Of a stretch of 64,000 nt of DNA, positions 15,677-25,425 are shown piece by piece. This DNA comes from JAKPQD01 sp029572965 (GTDB taxonomy: Bacteria > Bacteroidota > Bacteroidia > Bacteroidales > DTGW01), in NCBI GenBank assembly GCA_035374585.1, contig DAOSPF010000007.1:13429-77428 (forward strand). The letters are read 5' to 3'. The notes beneath the pieces were generated by a model that searched no databases, was not told the origin of the DNA, and worked only from the letters and a program-made list of their open reading frames with translations. The position numbers were made by a program, and so were the translations under genes. Numbering within the stretch: the first letter of the stretch is position 1; the number at the start of each line of letters is the position of its first letter.

Positions 15677-18311
15677 AAGTATTGTTTTATGGGTGTTAAC
15701 GTTATTGTTTATTGGTACATTGCCTGTTGATTCCCAACAATACAAACTTTCATTGCGAAAAACAAACTTGGCCGATGCCATGGAACAAACTTCAAAGCTA
15801 CTCAACATCAGGGTGGCTTTTGACGCTCAAAAACTTTCGCAAATAGCCATTGATAAAGAGATTTCGGGCAACACCCCCGATGAAGTACTTAAAAAACTTC
15901 TTGCGAATTCGGGTTATAGCTTTGAATTCAGGCATGACAACTTTCTTATTTATAAAAGTGAGGAAAAATCCGATGAAAATGTGTGCCAGATTATAGGTTC
16001 CATTACAGATATTGAAACAGGCGAGCAACTGCCTTATGCTACTATAAAAATCAAGGATCAAAATATCTATGTTTCGTCTTCTGAAAATGGCACTTTCTAT
16101 CTGAAACAAAGCAATGCTAAAAGTATTCAGCTCAACATTAGCTATATAGGCTATTATCCTTTGGATACGCTTGTTTATTGCAATGCACCCAAAGTGGTTT
16201 GCAAGCTGGCCTTGAAAAAAAACATACAGGAGCTTGAAAAGGTTGAGGTGCGTGAGCCAAAGATTGAAATGGTAGATTACCGCAATGATGTGGACTTTGC
16301 TACAACCATCAATGCCAGCAAATTGCTGGATTTGCCAATGTTTGCCGAAACTGACATTTTCAGGGCTTTGCAGTTGTTGCCCGGGGTGAGCTTCTCCGAA
16401 AGTTCCTCAGAGCTTAACATCCGTGGTGGGAGCAGCGACCAGAACCTTGTTTTGCTCGACGGACAAACGTTGTACAACCAAAGTCATTACTTTGGCGTAT
16501 TTTCAGCTTTGAACCCTAATGTTGTTAAAGATGTTCAGGTGTTTAAAGGAGGTTATGATTCGCGTTATGGCGAGCGGGTTTCGGGCATTGTGGATATTAC
16601 CGGGAAAAATGGGAACAAGCTAAAACCCACAGTGTATGGAGATGTCAACCTGATAAATGGTAATATTGCTGCTGAAGTGCCTGTAAGTAAGAAGTTGACG
16701 GTTATTATGGCCGGAAGGCGGACGTATGGTGATATTTATAGTACCGAGTTTGCCAATAACCTATTTGAAAAGGACAGCAACAGGTTTTCTAATCCTTCGC
16801 AACGCAGCCTCAGCTACTCTAAGCCTAAGTTTTCTTTTTACGATTATAACACTAAGGTATCATACCAGCTGAATGATGGCGAAAACGTTTCTTTTTCGGT
16901 ATATGGGGCCAAAGATAGCTATGATAACAAATACAATACGGGAGACAAAAACTTTTTGGCCTCTATTCACGAAAACAATAAGTGGGGCAACTACGGGCTG
17001 AATGCTTCGTGGCTCAAACAGTGGAATGGCGCACTGTTTACAAATGTCCAGATAGGGAGCTCGGGCTATTCAGATACATACAATAGTAGCTCAAGTTTGT
17101 CAGGCACAGGCGGCCCTCATTATCCTTCCGGCCCGCCTTTTCAAAATAAAAATTATGATTCGTATAGTTACAACGAGCTAAATGATTATTCGGCTTCTGT
17201 AAAAGGCATCTGGAACCAGAACGGTAAACATCAGTTCAGTTTTGGGGCAACAGTAAGGCAAAATAAAATATACTATCATAAAGATGCCGACAGGGTCTAT
17301 ATTTACGAAAACATGAACCAGGCAGCTGTGATTTCTTCATTATTTCTCCAAGACAGGCTGATAATTACAGACAGGCTCACTATTAAGCCGGGTTTGCGGA
17401 TTAGCTTCTATGACGGCAATAATGGATGGTATTCTGAACCGCGCTTTGCTGCAAATTACAGGCTGACTGATGCCTGGTCGGTGCGGTTTGCAACCGGGCG
17501 TTTTTACCAGTACATAAACCAGGTGCAGGTACTTCAGGAGACCGGATACAATAAAAACTTTTGGGTGTTGACAGACGATAGCATCCACCCGGTGGTAAAA
17601 TCCAATCATTATATATTCGGCACATCCATTGACTTGGGGAGTTTCTTTTTTGACGTTGAGCCGTATTACAAGACTTATAGCGGGTTGCAGGAATATATCT
17701 TTGTATCCAACTACACCCGCGACTCAACTTTCCGGAACTTGTTTGATACTGCCAATATGCAGATGTTTGCCCCAAAAGAAAGGCCGGGGCTGTTTATTCA
17801 TGGGCAGGGTAAGTCTTATGGGATAGACTTTCACGTGCGTTATAAATACAACAACTTTACCACATGGCTTTCTTACTCGCTCAGCAAAAGTACCCGTCAG
17901 TTTTCTGAGATAAATAATGGCAACGAAGTGCCTGCATCTACAGACCAACGTCACCAAATAACCTGGACAAACATGTACGCATTTAAAAATTGGAATTTTG
18001 GTCTAACTAACTATTATTCAACCGGCCGCCCTTACGTTGACCTGAGCATAGATGCCCGGCGTATGCCTACTATCCGCTCTTATAAACGGTTGCCAGATTA
18101 TTACCGGACAGATATTTCGGCTAATTATAATTTCAAAATCGGCGAAGCACGCATTAAAGCAGGGGCTACCATTATCAACCTTTTCAACGTGGACAACTAC
18201 TATGATGTCAATTCTCGAAAGTTTGACACCGAAAATGCCAGTTTTTCCGAAACCAACGTTGTCAGGGCGCAAGACAGGTCTTTAAACCTTTTTATCCATT
18301 TTGTATTTTAA
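15630..18311 (+). CDS. TonB-dependent outer-membrane receptor with STN signalling domain
   Basis: 893 residues; ATG at 15630 or, equally plausible, 15645. After a signal peptide (ending PVDSQQ) come an STN secretin/TonB N-terminal domain (about 38-110, LADAMEQTSKLLNIRVAFD), a CarboxypepD_reg-like beta sandwich (about 118-200), a plug domain (about 225-335, LNIRGGSSDQNLVLLDGQ and KGGYDSRYGERVSGIVDI) and a long 22-strand barrel ending LNLFIHFVF. The STN domain contacts FecR to signal. No SusD partner follows, so the ligand is probably a siderophore, peptide or other compound rather than a classic glycan; that is inference. Confidence 0.93.
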   Translation: MKLALMVIYQFTKSIKSIVLWVLTLLFIGTLPVDSQQYKLSLRKTNLADAMEQTSKLLNIRVAFDAQKLSQIAIDKEISGNTPDEVLKKLLANSGYSFEFRHDNFLIYKSEEKSDENVCQIIGSITDIETGEQLPYATIKIKDQNIYVSSSENGTFYLKQSNAKSIQLNISYIGYYPLDTLVYCNAPKVVCKLALKKNIQELEKVEVREPKIEMVDYRNDVDFATTINASKLLDLPMFAETDIFRALQLLPGVSFSESSSELNIRGGSSDQNLVLLDGQTLYNQSHYFGVFSALNPNVVKDVQVFKGGYDSRYGERVSGIVDITGKNGNKLKPTVYGDVNLINGNIAAEVPVSKKLTVIMAGRRTYGDIYSTEFANNLFEKDSNRFSNPSQRSLSYSKPKFSFYDYNTKVSYQLNDGENVSFSVYGAKDSYDNKYNTGDKNFLASIHENNKWGNYGLNASWLKQWNGALFTNVQIGSSGYSDTYNSSSSLSGTGGPHYPSGPPFQNKNYDSYSYNELNDYSASVKGIWNQNGKHQFSFGATVRQNKIYYHKDADRVYIYENMNQAAVISSLFLQDRLIITDRLTIKPGLRISFYDGNNGWYSEPRFAANYRLTDAWSVRFATGRFYQYINQVQVLQETGYNKNFWVLTDDSIHPVVKSNHYIFGTSIDLGSFFFDVEPYYKTYSGLQEYIFVSNYTRDSTFRNLFDTANMQMFAPKERPGLFIHGQGKSYGIDFHVRYKYNNFTTWLSYSLSKSTRQFSEINNGNEVPASTDQRHQITWTNMYAFKNWNFGLTNYYSTGRPYVDLSIDARRMPTIRSYKRLPDYYRTDISANYNFKIGEARIKAGATIINLFNVDNYYDVNSRKFDTENASFSETNVVRAQDRSLNLFIHFVF

Positions 18312-18368
18312 AAAATAGGGGATATTCTTTATAGCTTGTAATACTGATATAACTTAATATTTAAGGCT

Positions 18369-19334
18369 ATGAAGAAAAAACTTTTAATCCTTGTTTGTGC
18401 AATGGCTATGGTAGCTTTTGCAGGTTGTCAGAAGTCTGATGAAAAAAGCGAAAATATCTCTGCTTTAAATTCACTTTCAGAAAATGTTGCAATTGCTGCA
18501 ACCAGTGTTTCTACAAGCCAGATGGCTCTTTCATGTTCTGAAGATATTCAGGCTACGGTACTTTCAGATGTTGATAGTTCATACCGAAAAGTGAAATCTT
18601 ATTTTCACAGGTATGGAAAAGGGGCTTTCAAGCTTTGTTTGTCTAATATTCCTATTTGTGCTACTGTAACTGTTAGTAGCGATACATTTCCCAAAACTAT
18701 CATCATTGATTATGGTACATCGGGTTGTACAAGTCAACATGGCAATGTAAAGACAGGTAAGATTATTATTGAGGTTACTGATACTATTATTAATGCCGGA
18801 GCTGTAAAATCGATTAAGTATGTTGATTTTTATGTAAATGGCAATAAAATTGAAGGTTCTGGGATTATCCAAAATCTGGGCAAAAATAGCAATGGTAACT
18901 GGGTATTGGCTACAAATACAGAGTTTACTTTTACCGATTCGAGCAACAATGTAGCCAAAGAGATTTATAATGATACCATTGAATGGGTAGGTGGTTTTGA
19001 AACTGCTGATAAATCTGACGATGTTTATTACAAATCGGGCGCAGGTTCTATTACCCTGAACGATACCATTGCTTATAGCCGTACTATAACTACTCCTTTA
19101 TTGATGAATAATACATGTGGTTATATAATTAGCGGGGTAGAAACACTTTACAAAAATGGGAGTACAGTAGTTATTGATTATGGCGATGGAACATGTGATG
19201 TAGTTGCCACTGTAACAATAAATGGGACTACTGAAGAAATAAGTATAGAAAAACATCACTTTAAGAAAGGAGGCCATTTTGAAAAACAGGTTGGCCATAG
19301 CAAAGGGAACAAAAAAGGGCTGTTTGGCTTTTAA
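18369..19334 (+). CDS. Lipoprotein of unknown function with internal repeat
   Basis: 321 residues. Lipoprotein signal with lipobox before Cys20 (AFAGCQKSDEK). Two halves share a motif: IIDYGTSGCTSQHGNVKTGK (about 118-137) and VIDYGDGTCDVVATVTINGT (about 276-295), each followed by a beta stretch, suggesting an internal duplication. The C-terminus is rich in His, Lys and Gly (HHFKKGGHFEKQ). No named family was recognised. It lies 57 bases after the TonB receptor and before a strong terminator, so it may be the surface-exposed partner of that receptor. Confidence 0.8.
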   Translation: MKKKLLILVCAMAMVAFAGCQKSDEKSENISALNSLSENVAIAATSVSTSQMALSCSEDIQATVLSDVDSSYRKVKSYFHRYGKGAFKLCLSNIPICATVTVSSDTFPKTIIIDYGTSGCTSQHGNVKTGKIIIEVTDTIINAGAVKSIKYVDFYVNGNKIEGSGIIQNLGKNSNGNWVLATNTEFTFTDSSNNVAKEIYNDTIEWVGGFETADKSDDVYYKSGAGSITLNDTIAYSRTITTPLLMNNTCGYIISGVETLYKNGSTVVIDYGDGTCDVVATVTINGTTEEISIEKHHFKKGGHFEKQVGHSKGNKKGLFGF

Positions 19335-19353
19335 AAGAGGTTTGGTTTGATTG

Positions 19354-19388
19354 GAAGGGCACTCGCGATAATGAGTGCCCTTTTATTT
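19354..19388 (+). terminator. Rho-independent terminator
   Basis: Stem GGGCACTC / GAGTGCCC with an 8-base loop followed by TTTTATTTT. It closes the sigma-FecR-receptor-lipoprotein operon and overlaps the end of the convergent alkaline phosphatase gene. Confidence 0.85.
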
Positions 19389-20474
19389 TGAGATAAGCAT
19401 CTTTATTTTATCAAAAAGAGCAGTATTTTGGTAACATCCGGTAAACATTTCTGCCCCGGGGCCATAAGCAAAAACCATAACAGGAACGGCAGTATGGTTG
19501 AGCGAAGAAAAGTTTGAGTCAACAGTACTTTTTTTGAAGTTGCCGTTTATTAAAGTTAAGCCTCCGCTTTCGTGGTCGGCTGTAACAATAACAAGGGTTT
19601 TTCCATCTTTTTTGGCAAAATCAAGGGCTACCTTAACAGCCTTGTCAAAATCAACTGTTTCGTTGATAACATAATTGATACTGTTGAGGTGGTTGCCCCA
19701 ATCTATTTGAGAGCCTTCTACCATTAGCAAAAACCTGTTTTTTTTCAACAGCTCTATTGATTTTTGAGTAGCTAACGGTAAAAAATCATTTCTTCCTTCA
19801 GAAATTTTTGGTAAATCTCCGTCTGTTGCCAGACATAACACTTTTTGCTGCGAAATATCTACAGAGTCAATATTAGTGCTGTAAAAGTAACCGTCTTTCA
19901 TTAACAACTCAATAAGGTTGCGTTTATCTTTTCTTTTGACAAAATATTTGCGGCCCCCACCAAAAGCAACATCTACAGTCTTGTTCAAAAAATGAGAGGC
20001 TATTGTTTCATATTCACTGCGTTTCCCAACATGGGCATAAAATGCAGCAGGGGTAGCATGGGTAATAGCACATGTTACTGCAATACCAGTAGAGTAATGT
20101 TTCTCTTTGGCATATTCAAAAATGGTTTGCATAGGCTTTCCGGCAGTATCAACAGATAAGCTGCCATTATTGGTTTTTTTGCCACACGCAAAAGCTGTGC
20201 CTCCGGCTGCAGAGTCAGTAGTATATTCGTCTGCCGAGTATGTAAGCATAATGCCGGTTACAGGCATTCCAAATATGTTCAGATATTGGCCATTTGCGGT
20301 GTATGCTGCATACATCTGGGCAATTCCCATGCCATCGCCAATCATCAATATTACATTTTCAGGAAGTTGTTCTTTGAAGGTTTCTTGCTGTGCATTTAAA
20401 CTATTGACAGATAGTGCAATACAGCAAATAGTTAATAATCTTTTCAAACTCATTTTTATGTTTATTCTTTCCAT
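19383..20474 (-). CDS. Alkaline phosphatase (PhoA family)
   Basis: 363 residues with a signal peptide (about 1-28, ending LNAQQ). Metal and nucleophile motifs of the PhoA fold are visible: ILMIGDGMGIAQM, the nucleophile Ser in TTDSAAGGTAFACGKKT, TCAITHATPAAFYAH, MVEGSQIDWGNHLN and VTADHESGG, the last giving the final zinc His ligands. It hydrolyses phosphomonoesters in the periplasm to release phosphate. It is shorter than E. coli PhoA, like other Bacteroidota forms. Divergent from galM. Confidence 0.93.
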   Translation of the reverse strand: MERINIKMSLKRLLTICCIALSVNSLNAQQETFKEQLPENVILMIGDGMGIAQMYAAYTANGQYLNIFGMPVTGIMLTYSADEYTTDSAAGGTAFACGKKTNNGSLSVDTAGKPMQTIFEYAKEKHYSTGIAVTCAITHATPAAFYAHVGKRSEYETIASHFLNKTVDVAFGGGRKYFVKRKDKRNLIELLMKDGYFYSTNIDSVDISQQKVLCLATDGDLPKISEGRNDFLPLATQKSIELLKKNRFLLMVEGSQIDWGNHLNSINYVINETVDFDKAVKVALDFAKKDGKTLVIVTADHESGGLTLINGNFKKSTVDSNFSSLNHTAVPVMVFAYGPGAEMFTGCYQNTALFDKIKMLISK

Positions 20475-20484
20475 TTCAAAAATA

Positions 20485-20492
20485 TATCTTTG
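20485..20492 (+). promoter_or_regulatory. -7 promoter box for galM
   Basis: TATCTTTG fits TAnnTTTG, 52 bases before the galM ATG. Confidence 0.45.
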
Positions 20493-20543
20493 TTTTGTAA
20501 AAAAGAGTAAAACACAATATTAATAATTTAAATATAGTTCATT

Positions 20544-21596
20544 ATGGGACTCAACATTGTAAAAGACTATTTTCAAAAATCAGGTAAGGAGCAGAATATC
20601 ATGCTTTTTACCCTGAAAAATACCGAAGGTACAGAAGTGGCAATAACAAACTATGGCGCAACCATTACCAGTATTAAAACTAAAGACAAAAATGGCAAGC
20701 CAGGTCAGATAGTTTGTGGCTTTGATAATATTGAAGATTTTCAGGGCAACCATCCTTTCTTTGGAGTAGTTTGTGGCCGTTATGCAAACCGCATTGCAAA
20801 AGGCAAATTTACACTCGAAGGGAAAGAATACACCTTGGCTATTAACAATGCTCCTAATACATTGCATGGTGGCAATAAGGGTTTTGATAAGGTAGTTTGG
20901 AGTTTTGAAGTGGTTGAAAGTGCCCAGGCTGTTGGGGTTAAGCTTACTTACGTTAGCAAAGATATGGAAGAAGGATATCCAGGGACATTGACAGCAACTG
21001 TAACATATCTTCTCAATGAAAACAATGAGTTGCAAATACATTATACTGCAAAAACAGATAAAACAACAGTTGTAAACTTGACAAACCATGCGTATTATAA
21101 TTTAGGAGGGTTTGCTGGTGAAATAACTGACCACTTATTGCAAATAAACGCTAATAGCTATACCGAAACGGACAGTACTAGTATCCCAACAGGTAAAATT
21201 ATTGAACTTGCCGGAACAGCTTATGATTTCAGGGAACTGACACTTATAGGTGACAGAATCAAAGGTACAACCAATGGTTATGACGACAACTTTATCCTGA
21301 ACAAGGCAGGACAGCCAGCTTGCTCATTTGCTGCTAAGGTTGTCCATCCGGGAACTGGCCGTACCATGGAAGTATATACTACTGAGCCGGGAGTGCAGTT
21401 CTATTCTGCCAATTACCTCGATGGCACTATCAAAGGCCATGATGGCGTAGTTTACAAAAAACGTTTTGCTCTTTGCTTAGAGACACAGCATTTTCCAGAT
21501 TCACCAAATCATGCACACTTCCCAACTACGGTTTTAAAACCAGGTGAAACTTATACACAAACTACTATTCATAAGTTTGGGGTAACAGAAAAGTAA
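20544..21596 (+). CDS. galM: Aldose 1-epimerase (mutarotase)
   Basis: 350 residues without a signal peptide. GalM signatures: NYGATITSIKTKDKNG, VCGFDNIEDF, FFGVVCGRYANRIAKG, LHGGNKGFDKVVW, the catalytic His in VNLTNHAYYNLGG and Glu in CLETQHFPDSPNH. It interconverts alpha and beta aldoses such as galactose, feeding the Leloir pathway. Other galactose genes are not in the window. A REP-like palindrome follows. Confidence 0.95.
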   Translation: MGLNIVKDYFQKSGKEQNIMLFTLKNTEGTEVAITNYGATITSIKTKDKNGKPGQIVCGFDNIEDFQGNHPFFGVVCGRYANRIAKGKFTLEGKEYTLAINNAPNTLHGGNKGFDKVVWSFEVVESAQAVGVKLTYVSKDMEEGYPGTLTATVTYLLNENNELQIHYTAKTDKTTVVNLTNHAYYNLGGFAGEITDHLLQINANSYTETDSTSIPTGKIIELAGTAYDFRELTLIGDRIKGTTNGYDDNFILNKAGQPACSFAAKVVHPGTGRTMEVYTTEPGVQFYSANYLDGTIKGHDGVVYKKRFALCLETQHFPDSPNHAHFPTTVLKPGETYTQTTIHKFGVTEK

Positions 21597-21622
21597 AACG
21601 CCTGCGCTTCTGGACAAAATTG

Positions 21623-21681
21623 AACGCTAAGACGCAACAACGCAAAACAAATAATACTTTGCGTCTTCGTGTCTTAGCGTT
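21623..21681. repeat. Imperfect palindromic repeat (AACGCTAAGACGC type)
   Basis: Arms at 21623-21646 and 21658-21681 start and end as AACGCTAAGACGC and GTCTTAGCGTT, with ACGCAAA/TTTGCGT in the middle. This kind of ACGCAAAGACGC palindrome is known as a dispersed repeat in many bacteria. Here it sits between two convergent genes and may also stop transcription. Confidence 0.65.
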
Positions 21682-21701
21682 TAGTTTAAAATACAGCTTA
21701 T

Positions 21702-22148
21702 TTAATCCCACACATATTTCCAGCTTCCATCAGCTTGCCTTTTCCAAACAGTGTGAAATATACCTTTGCTTTCGGTTGTTTTTCCAAAGCTGTCTGCTGA
21801 TTTCCAGGTGTATTTTCCATAAGTGTAGCCTAATGTCCCGTCATCAGAAACTTCTATAAAGTCTGGAGCCCATGATACTTCAGCATTTTTAGCTGTATTT
21901 TCTTCGTAATATTGTTTTATAGCGGCTTTACCCTTAATCAAATTGTTTTCACCACGAATGATGACAGCGCTATCATCTGCAAACTCTCCAAAAGCCTCTG
22001 CAACTCCAATACTTTTTGTCGCAGCCTCAAATGCTTTCTCGGTTTTAAAAATTTCTTCCTTTACAGCTTCTTTATTTATCTTGGTTTTACAAGATGAGAT
22101 AAATGTAAGCATTGTAAATACAAATAATAGGCTAATTATACTTCTCAT
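21702..22148 (-). CDS. DUF4440/SnoaL-like (NTF2-fold) lipoprotein
   Basis: 148 residues from the ATG at 22148 (MRSIISLLFVFTML), the longer frame at 22211 being unneeded. A lipoprotein signal (SSCKTK lipobox) leads to an NTF2-like domain: FGEFADDSAVIIRGENNLIKGKAAIKQYY and the ending TVWKRQADGSWKYVWD are typical of DUF4440. These domains often bind small ligands; the function is unknown. Convergent with galM. Confidence 0.88.
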   Translation of the reverse strand: MRSIISLLFVFTMLTFISSCKTKINKEAVKEEIFKTEKAFEAATKSIGVAEAFGEFADDSAVIIRGENNLIKGKAAIKQYYEENTAKNAEVSWAPDFIEVSDDGTLGYTYGKYTWKSADSFGKTTESKGIFHTVWKRQADGSWKYVWD

Positions 22149-22317
22149 AGTTTTTAAATTTATTGTAACTTTTACATAACAGTTAAAACTGTCGGATTCT
22201 CTTACTAACAATGATTAAAGATAAGAATAATTAAAAAATCAAAAAAAAGAAAGATTTTAATGGAAGTATTCAGTTGTTTCTGTTATTTTGCAACGCTAAA
22301 ATTTTTAAAAGCAAGAA

Positions 22318-23313
22318 ATGATGCAAAATCAGGAAATAGCTATTATTGGTGGTGGAAGCTGGGCAACTGCATTAGCCAGCATCGTATCACACAATGTAAA
22401 GAAGTTCCATTGGTTCATCTACGAAAAAGAGATTATCGACCACATTAAAACGCATAAGCATAATCCTCAATATATCAGCGCTATAGAGTTTGACCCTTCA
22501 AAGATTGTTTTTCACAATCATGTGAAAGAAGCCATTGATGCGGCCAATGTCATTATTTTTGTTGTGCCTTCGGCATTTATCAAGCCATTGATGGGAAAAG
22601 AAGATATTGACTTTTCGGGCAAATTCTTTGTAAATGCTGTAAAAGGCCTTATTCCGGACGATAATATTACTGTAACCCAGTATTTTCAAGAACAATTCAG
22701 CATCCCTTTTAGTAGGGTAGGTGTGGTTTCAGGACCTTGCCATGCAGAGGAAGTTGCTTTGGAACGTTTATCATACTTGACAGTTGGTGCTGAGTTTGAA
22801 GAAGATGCTAAACAAGTAGCCGATTTGATAAGGGCTCCTTTCGTCAATACTATTATTTCAAACGATATATATGGCATTGAATATGGCTCTGTACTGAAAA
22901 ATATTTATGCACTTGGTGCTGGTATCAACCATGGCCTTGGATATGGCGACAATTTTCAGGCAGTGTATGTGTCAAACGCTATACGTGAGATGGAACGTTT
23001 CCTTGGAAAGGTATTTGAACGCGAACGCCATCTTTTCCATTCAGTTTACTTGGGCGACTTGCTGGTAACCGCATATTCACAGTTTAGCCGTAACCGCACT
23101 TTCGGAAACATGATTGGCAAAGGCTATTCGGTTCAGGCTGCTATGATTGACCTCAATATGGAGGCTGAAGGGTATTACGCAACTAAAAGTATTTTTGAGG
23201 TAAATAAGAAGTTTAAGGTCAAAATGCCTATTGCTGAAGCGGTGTATAAAATATTATATGAAAAATGCAATGCTGCTGCTGAGGTCAAAGCGCTTGCCCA
23301 AAAGTTGAAATAG
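22318..23313 (+). CDS. gpsA: NAD(P)H-dependent glycerol-3-phosphate dehydrogenase
   Basis: 331 residues. The nucleotide motif IGGGSWATALASI lies at residues 10-22, with AVKGLIPDD, VSGPCHAEEVALERLSYLTVG and the catalytic-lysine region YGSVLKNIYALGAGI as in GpsA. It reduces dihydroxyacetone phosphate to sn-glycerol 3-phosphate for phospholipids and would supply PlsY (40571). Pgi follows 27 bases later and is probably co-transcribed. Confidence 0.95.
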   Translation: MMQNQEIAIIGGGSWATALASIVSHNVKKFHWFIYEKEIIDHIKTHKHNPQYISAIEFDPSKIVFHNHVKEAIDAANVIIFVVPSAFIKPLMGKEDIDFSGKFFVNAVKGLIPDDNITVTQYFQEQFSIPFSRVGVVSGPCHAEEVALERLSYLTVGAEFEEDAKQVADLIRAPFVNTIISNDIYGIEYGSVLKNIYALGAGINHGLGYGDNFQAVYVSNAIREMERFLGKVFERERHLFHSVYLGDLLVTAYSQFSRNRTFGNMIGKGYSVQAAMIDLNMEAEGYYATKSIFEVNKKFKVKMPIAEAVYKILYEKCNAAAEVKALAQKLK

Positions 23314-23340
23314 AAACATCAACCTATAAAATATCTTGAT

Positions 23341-24696
23341 ATGAGTACTTTAAATCTAAGCATTGATAAAATTTTTGACTTTGTCAGTAAAGACAAAGTG
23401 TATGCATTTGCAGACGAATGTGTGAAACAAAATAAGGCTTTGCACGAGAAAACTGGCAAAGGCAATGATTTTTTAGGATGGGTGAACCTTCCGTCTTCTA
23501 TAACTCCTGAAATTATTAAAGATATTGAAAAAACAGCTGCATCTTTTCGTAAAAATTGCGAAGTTGTTGTAGTAGTTGGTATTGGAGGTTCATATCTTGG
23601 CGCTAAATCTGTAATTGAAGCGCTCTCAGACAGTTTCTATCAGATTAACAGGCCCAAAGATACACCTCTTGTAGTTTTTGCAGGCCAAAACATTGGTGAG
23701 GATTATACTGCAGAACTGATAAAATTATTGGATAAAAAGAAATACGGCATCATTTGTATTTCAAAGTCGGGTACTACAACCGAACCAGCTATTGCTTTCC
23801 GTATCCTTAAAGGACATTTGGAACAAAAAGTAGGTAAGCCCCACGCAAAAGAGCTTATTGTGGCTATTACCGATGCAAAAAGAGGCGCTTTGCGTACCCT
23901 TGCCACTCAGGAAGGTTACAAAACCTATGTAATTCCTGACGATGTTGGTGGCCGTTTCTCTGTACTCACCCCTGTTGGTTTATTACCTATTGCTGTGGCC
24001 GGTTTTGATATTGCCAAACTTGTTGCAGGTGCCCAAAAAATGGAAGAACTAACTGCTCCTGATGTTGCTTTTGAAGATAATCCTGCTGCAATTTATGCTG
24101 CTGCACGCAATGCTTTGTACAAAGCAGGAAAGAAAATAGAAATCCTTGCAAATTATAATCACAAGCTTACTTTTGTTGCCGAATGGTGGAAACAACTTTA
24201 TGGCGAAAGTGAAGGAAAAGAAAATAAAGGCATTTTCCCTGCCAGCGTAACTTTTACCTCTGATCTTCACTCAATGGGCCAATATATTCAAGAAGGCGAA
24301 CGTCATATCTTCGAAACTGTTATCACTGTTAAGAATACAAACCACAATGTGGCTGTCCCTTTTGAAAAGGATAACCTTGATGGGCTCAACTTCCTTGCAT
24401 ACAAACGCATTGATGAAGTAAACAAGATGGCCGAACTTGGAACTCTTGTAGCCCACATGGATGGAGGTGTTCCCAATATCATCATTGAAATATCCAGGCT
24501 TGATGAGTATAATCTCGGACTTTTGTTCTATTTCTTCGAAAAAGCTTGTGGTATCAGTGGTTACTTGTTAAAAGTTAACCCGTTTGACCAACCGGGCGTT
24601 GAAGCATACAAGAAGAATATGTTTGCATTGCTCGATAAACCTGGTTTTGAAACAGATTCTGAAATATTGAAAAAACGTTTAGGCATCAACAAATAA
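23341..24696 (+). CDS. pgi: Glucose-6-phosphate isomerase
   Basis: 451 residues, the short bacterial form. Sugar isomerase fold motifs: VVVVGIGGSYLGAKSV, SKSGTTTEPAIAFR, DDVGGRFSVLTPVGLLP and the C-terminal FDQPGVEAYKKNMFALL, which supplies the catalytic Lys. It interconverts glucose 6-phosphate and fructose 6-phosphate in glycolysis. A terminator follows. Confidence 0.97.
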   Translation: MSTLNLSIDKIFDFVSKDKVYAFADECVKQNKALHEKTGKGNDFLGWVNLPSSITPEIIKDIEKTAASFRKNCEVVVVVGIGGSYLGAKSVIEALSDSFYQINRPKDTPLVVFAGQNIGEDYTAELIKLLDKKKYGIICISKSGTTTEPAIAFRILKGHLEQKVGKPHAKELIVAITDAKRGALRTLATQEGYKTYVIPDDVGGRFSVLTPVGLLPIAVAGFDIAKLVAGAQKMEELTAPDVAFEDNPAAIYAAARNALYKAGKKIEILANYNHKLTFVAEWWKQLYGESEGKENKGIFPASVTFTSDLHSMGQYIQEGERHIFETVITVKNTNHNVAVPFEKDNLDGLNFLAYKRIDEVNKMAELGTLVAHMDGGVPNIIIEISRLDEYNLGLLFYFFEKACGISGYLLKVNPFDQPGVEAYKKNMFALLDKPGFETDSEILKKRLGINK

Positions 24697-24707
24697 TATC
24701 AATAATT

Positions 24708-24740
24708 GCAGAGCTTGTTTATGCAGGCTCTGCTTTTTTT
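24708..24740 (+). terminator. Rho-independent terminator after pgi
   Basis: Stem GCAGAGC/GCTCTGC with a 12-base loop followed by seven T; lolD starts 29 bases later. Confidence 0.85.
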
Positions 24741-24768
24741 CTTGGTTCTTGACTCTTGGTTCTCTAAT

Positions 24769-25425
24769 ATGCTCGAAGTAAAAAACATACATAAATCCTT
24801 TGGAAAGCTCGAAGTGTTGAAAGGTATAGATCTTTCGATAAAAAAAGGCGAGATTGTGTCTATTACCGGGCCTAGCGGAGCAGGAAAAACCACGTTATTG
24901 CAGATTATGGGCACGCTTTTAAAACCCACCTCCGGTAAGGTATTTATTGGTGGTAAAGACGTGTTTGCTATGAAAGATGACCAGCTTGCCGGCTTCAGAA
25001 ATAGCGAGATAGGTTTTGTCTTTCAGTTCCATCACCTGCTTCCAGAATTTAGTGCGGTGGAAAATGTTATTATTCCTGCATTAATCGCTCGCAAGAAAAA
25101 GAAAGATGCCATAGAAAAAGCTAAATCATTACTCGAAGAATTAAACCTCGGTCATCGGTTGAACCATAAGCCGGGCGAACTTTCAGGAGGTGAACAGCAA
25201 AGGGTTTCTGTTGCACGTGCCCTTATGAACGACCCGCTGCTTGTGTTGGCAGATGAACCATCCGGAAACTTGGATTCTGTGCATAAAACAGAATTACATC
25301 AGTTGTTTTTCGACTTGCGCGACCGCTACAATCAAACTTTCGTGATTGTTACCCACGACAACGAGTTGGCTGCCAAAGCCGACCGCCAGATAAAACTAGC
25401 CGACGGCCTTGTTATTGCCCAATAA
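24769..25425 (+). CDS. lolD: ABC transporter ATP-binding protein, LolD-like
   Basis: 218 residues from the ATG at 24769 (MLEVKNIHKSF); a frame from 24706 would start inside the pgi terminator. Walker A GPSGAGKTT, Q-loop FVFQFHHLLPEFSAVENV, signature LSGGEQQRVSVARAL, Walker B LLVLADEPSGNLD and the switch His in VTHDN are intact. The MacB/LolD subfamily powers lipoprotein release from the inner membrane; the matching permease is not next to it. The end overlaps the next gene by 17 bases. Confidence 0.92.
   Translation: MLEVKNIHKSFGKLEVLKGIDLSIKKGEIVSITGPSGAGKTTLLQIMGTLLKPTSGKVFIGGKDVFAMKDDQLAGFRNSEIGFVFQFHHLLPEFSAVENVIIPALIARKKKKDAIEKAKSLLEELNLGHRLNHKPGELSGGEQQRVSVARALMNDPLLVLADEPSGNLDSVHKTELHQLFFDLRDRYNQTFVIVTHDNELAAKADRQIKLADGLVIAQ

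Noticed and set aside
21620..21859. A 79-residue frame after galM.
   Set aside because: It starts in the palindromic repeat and continues antisense to the DUF4440 lipoprotein gene.
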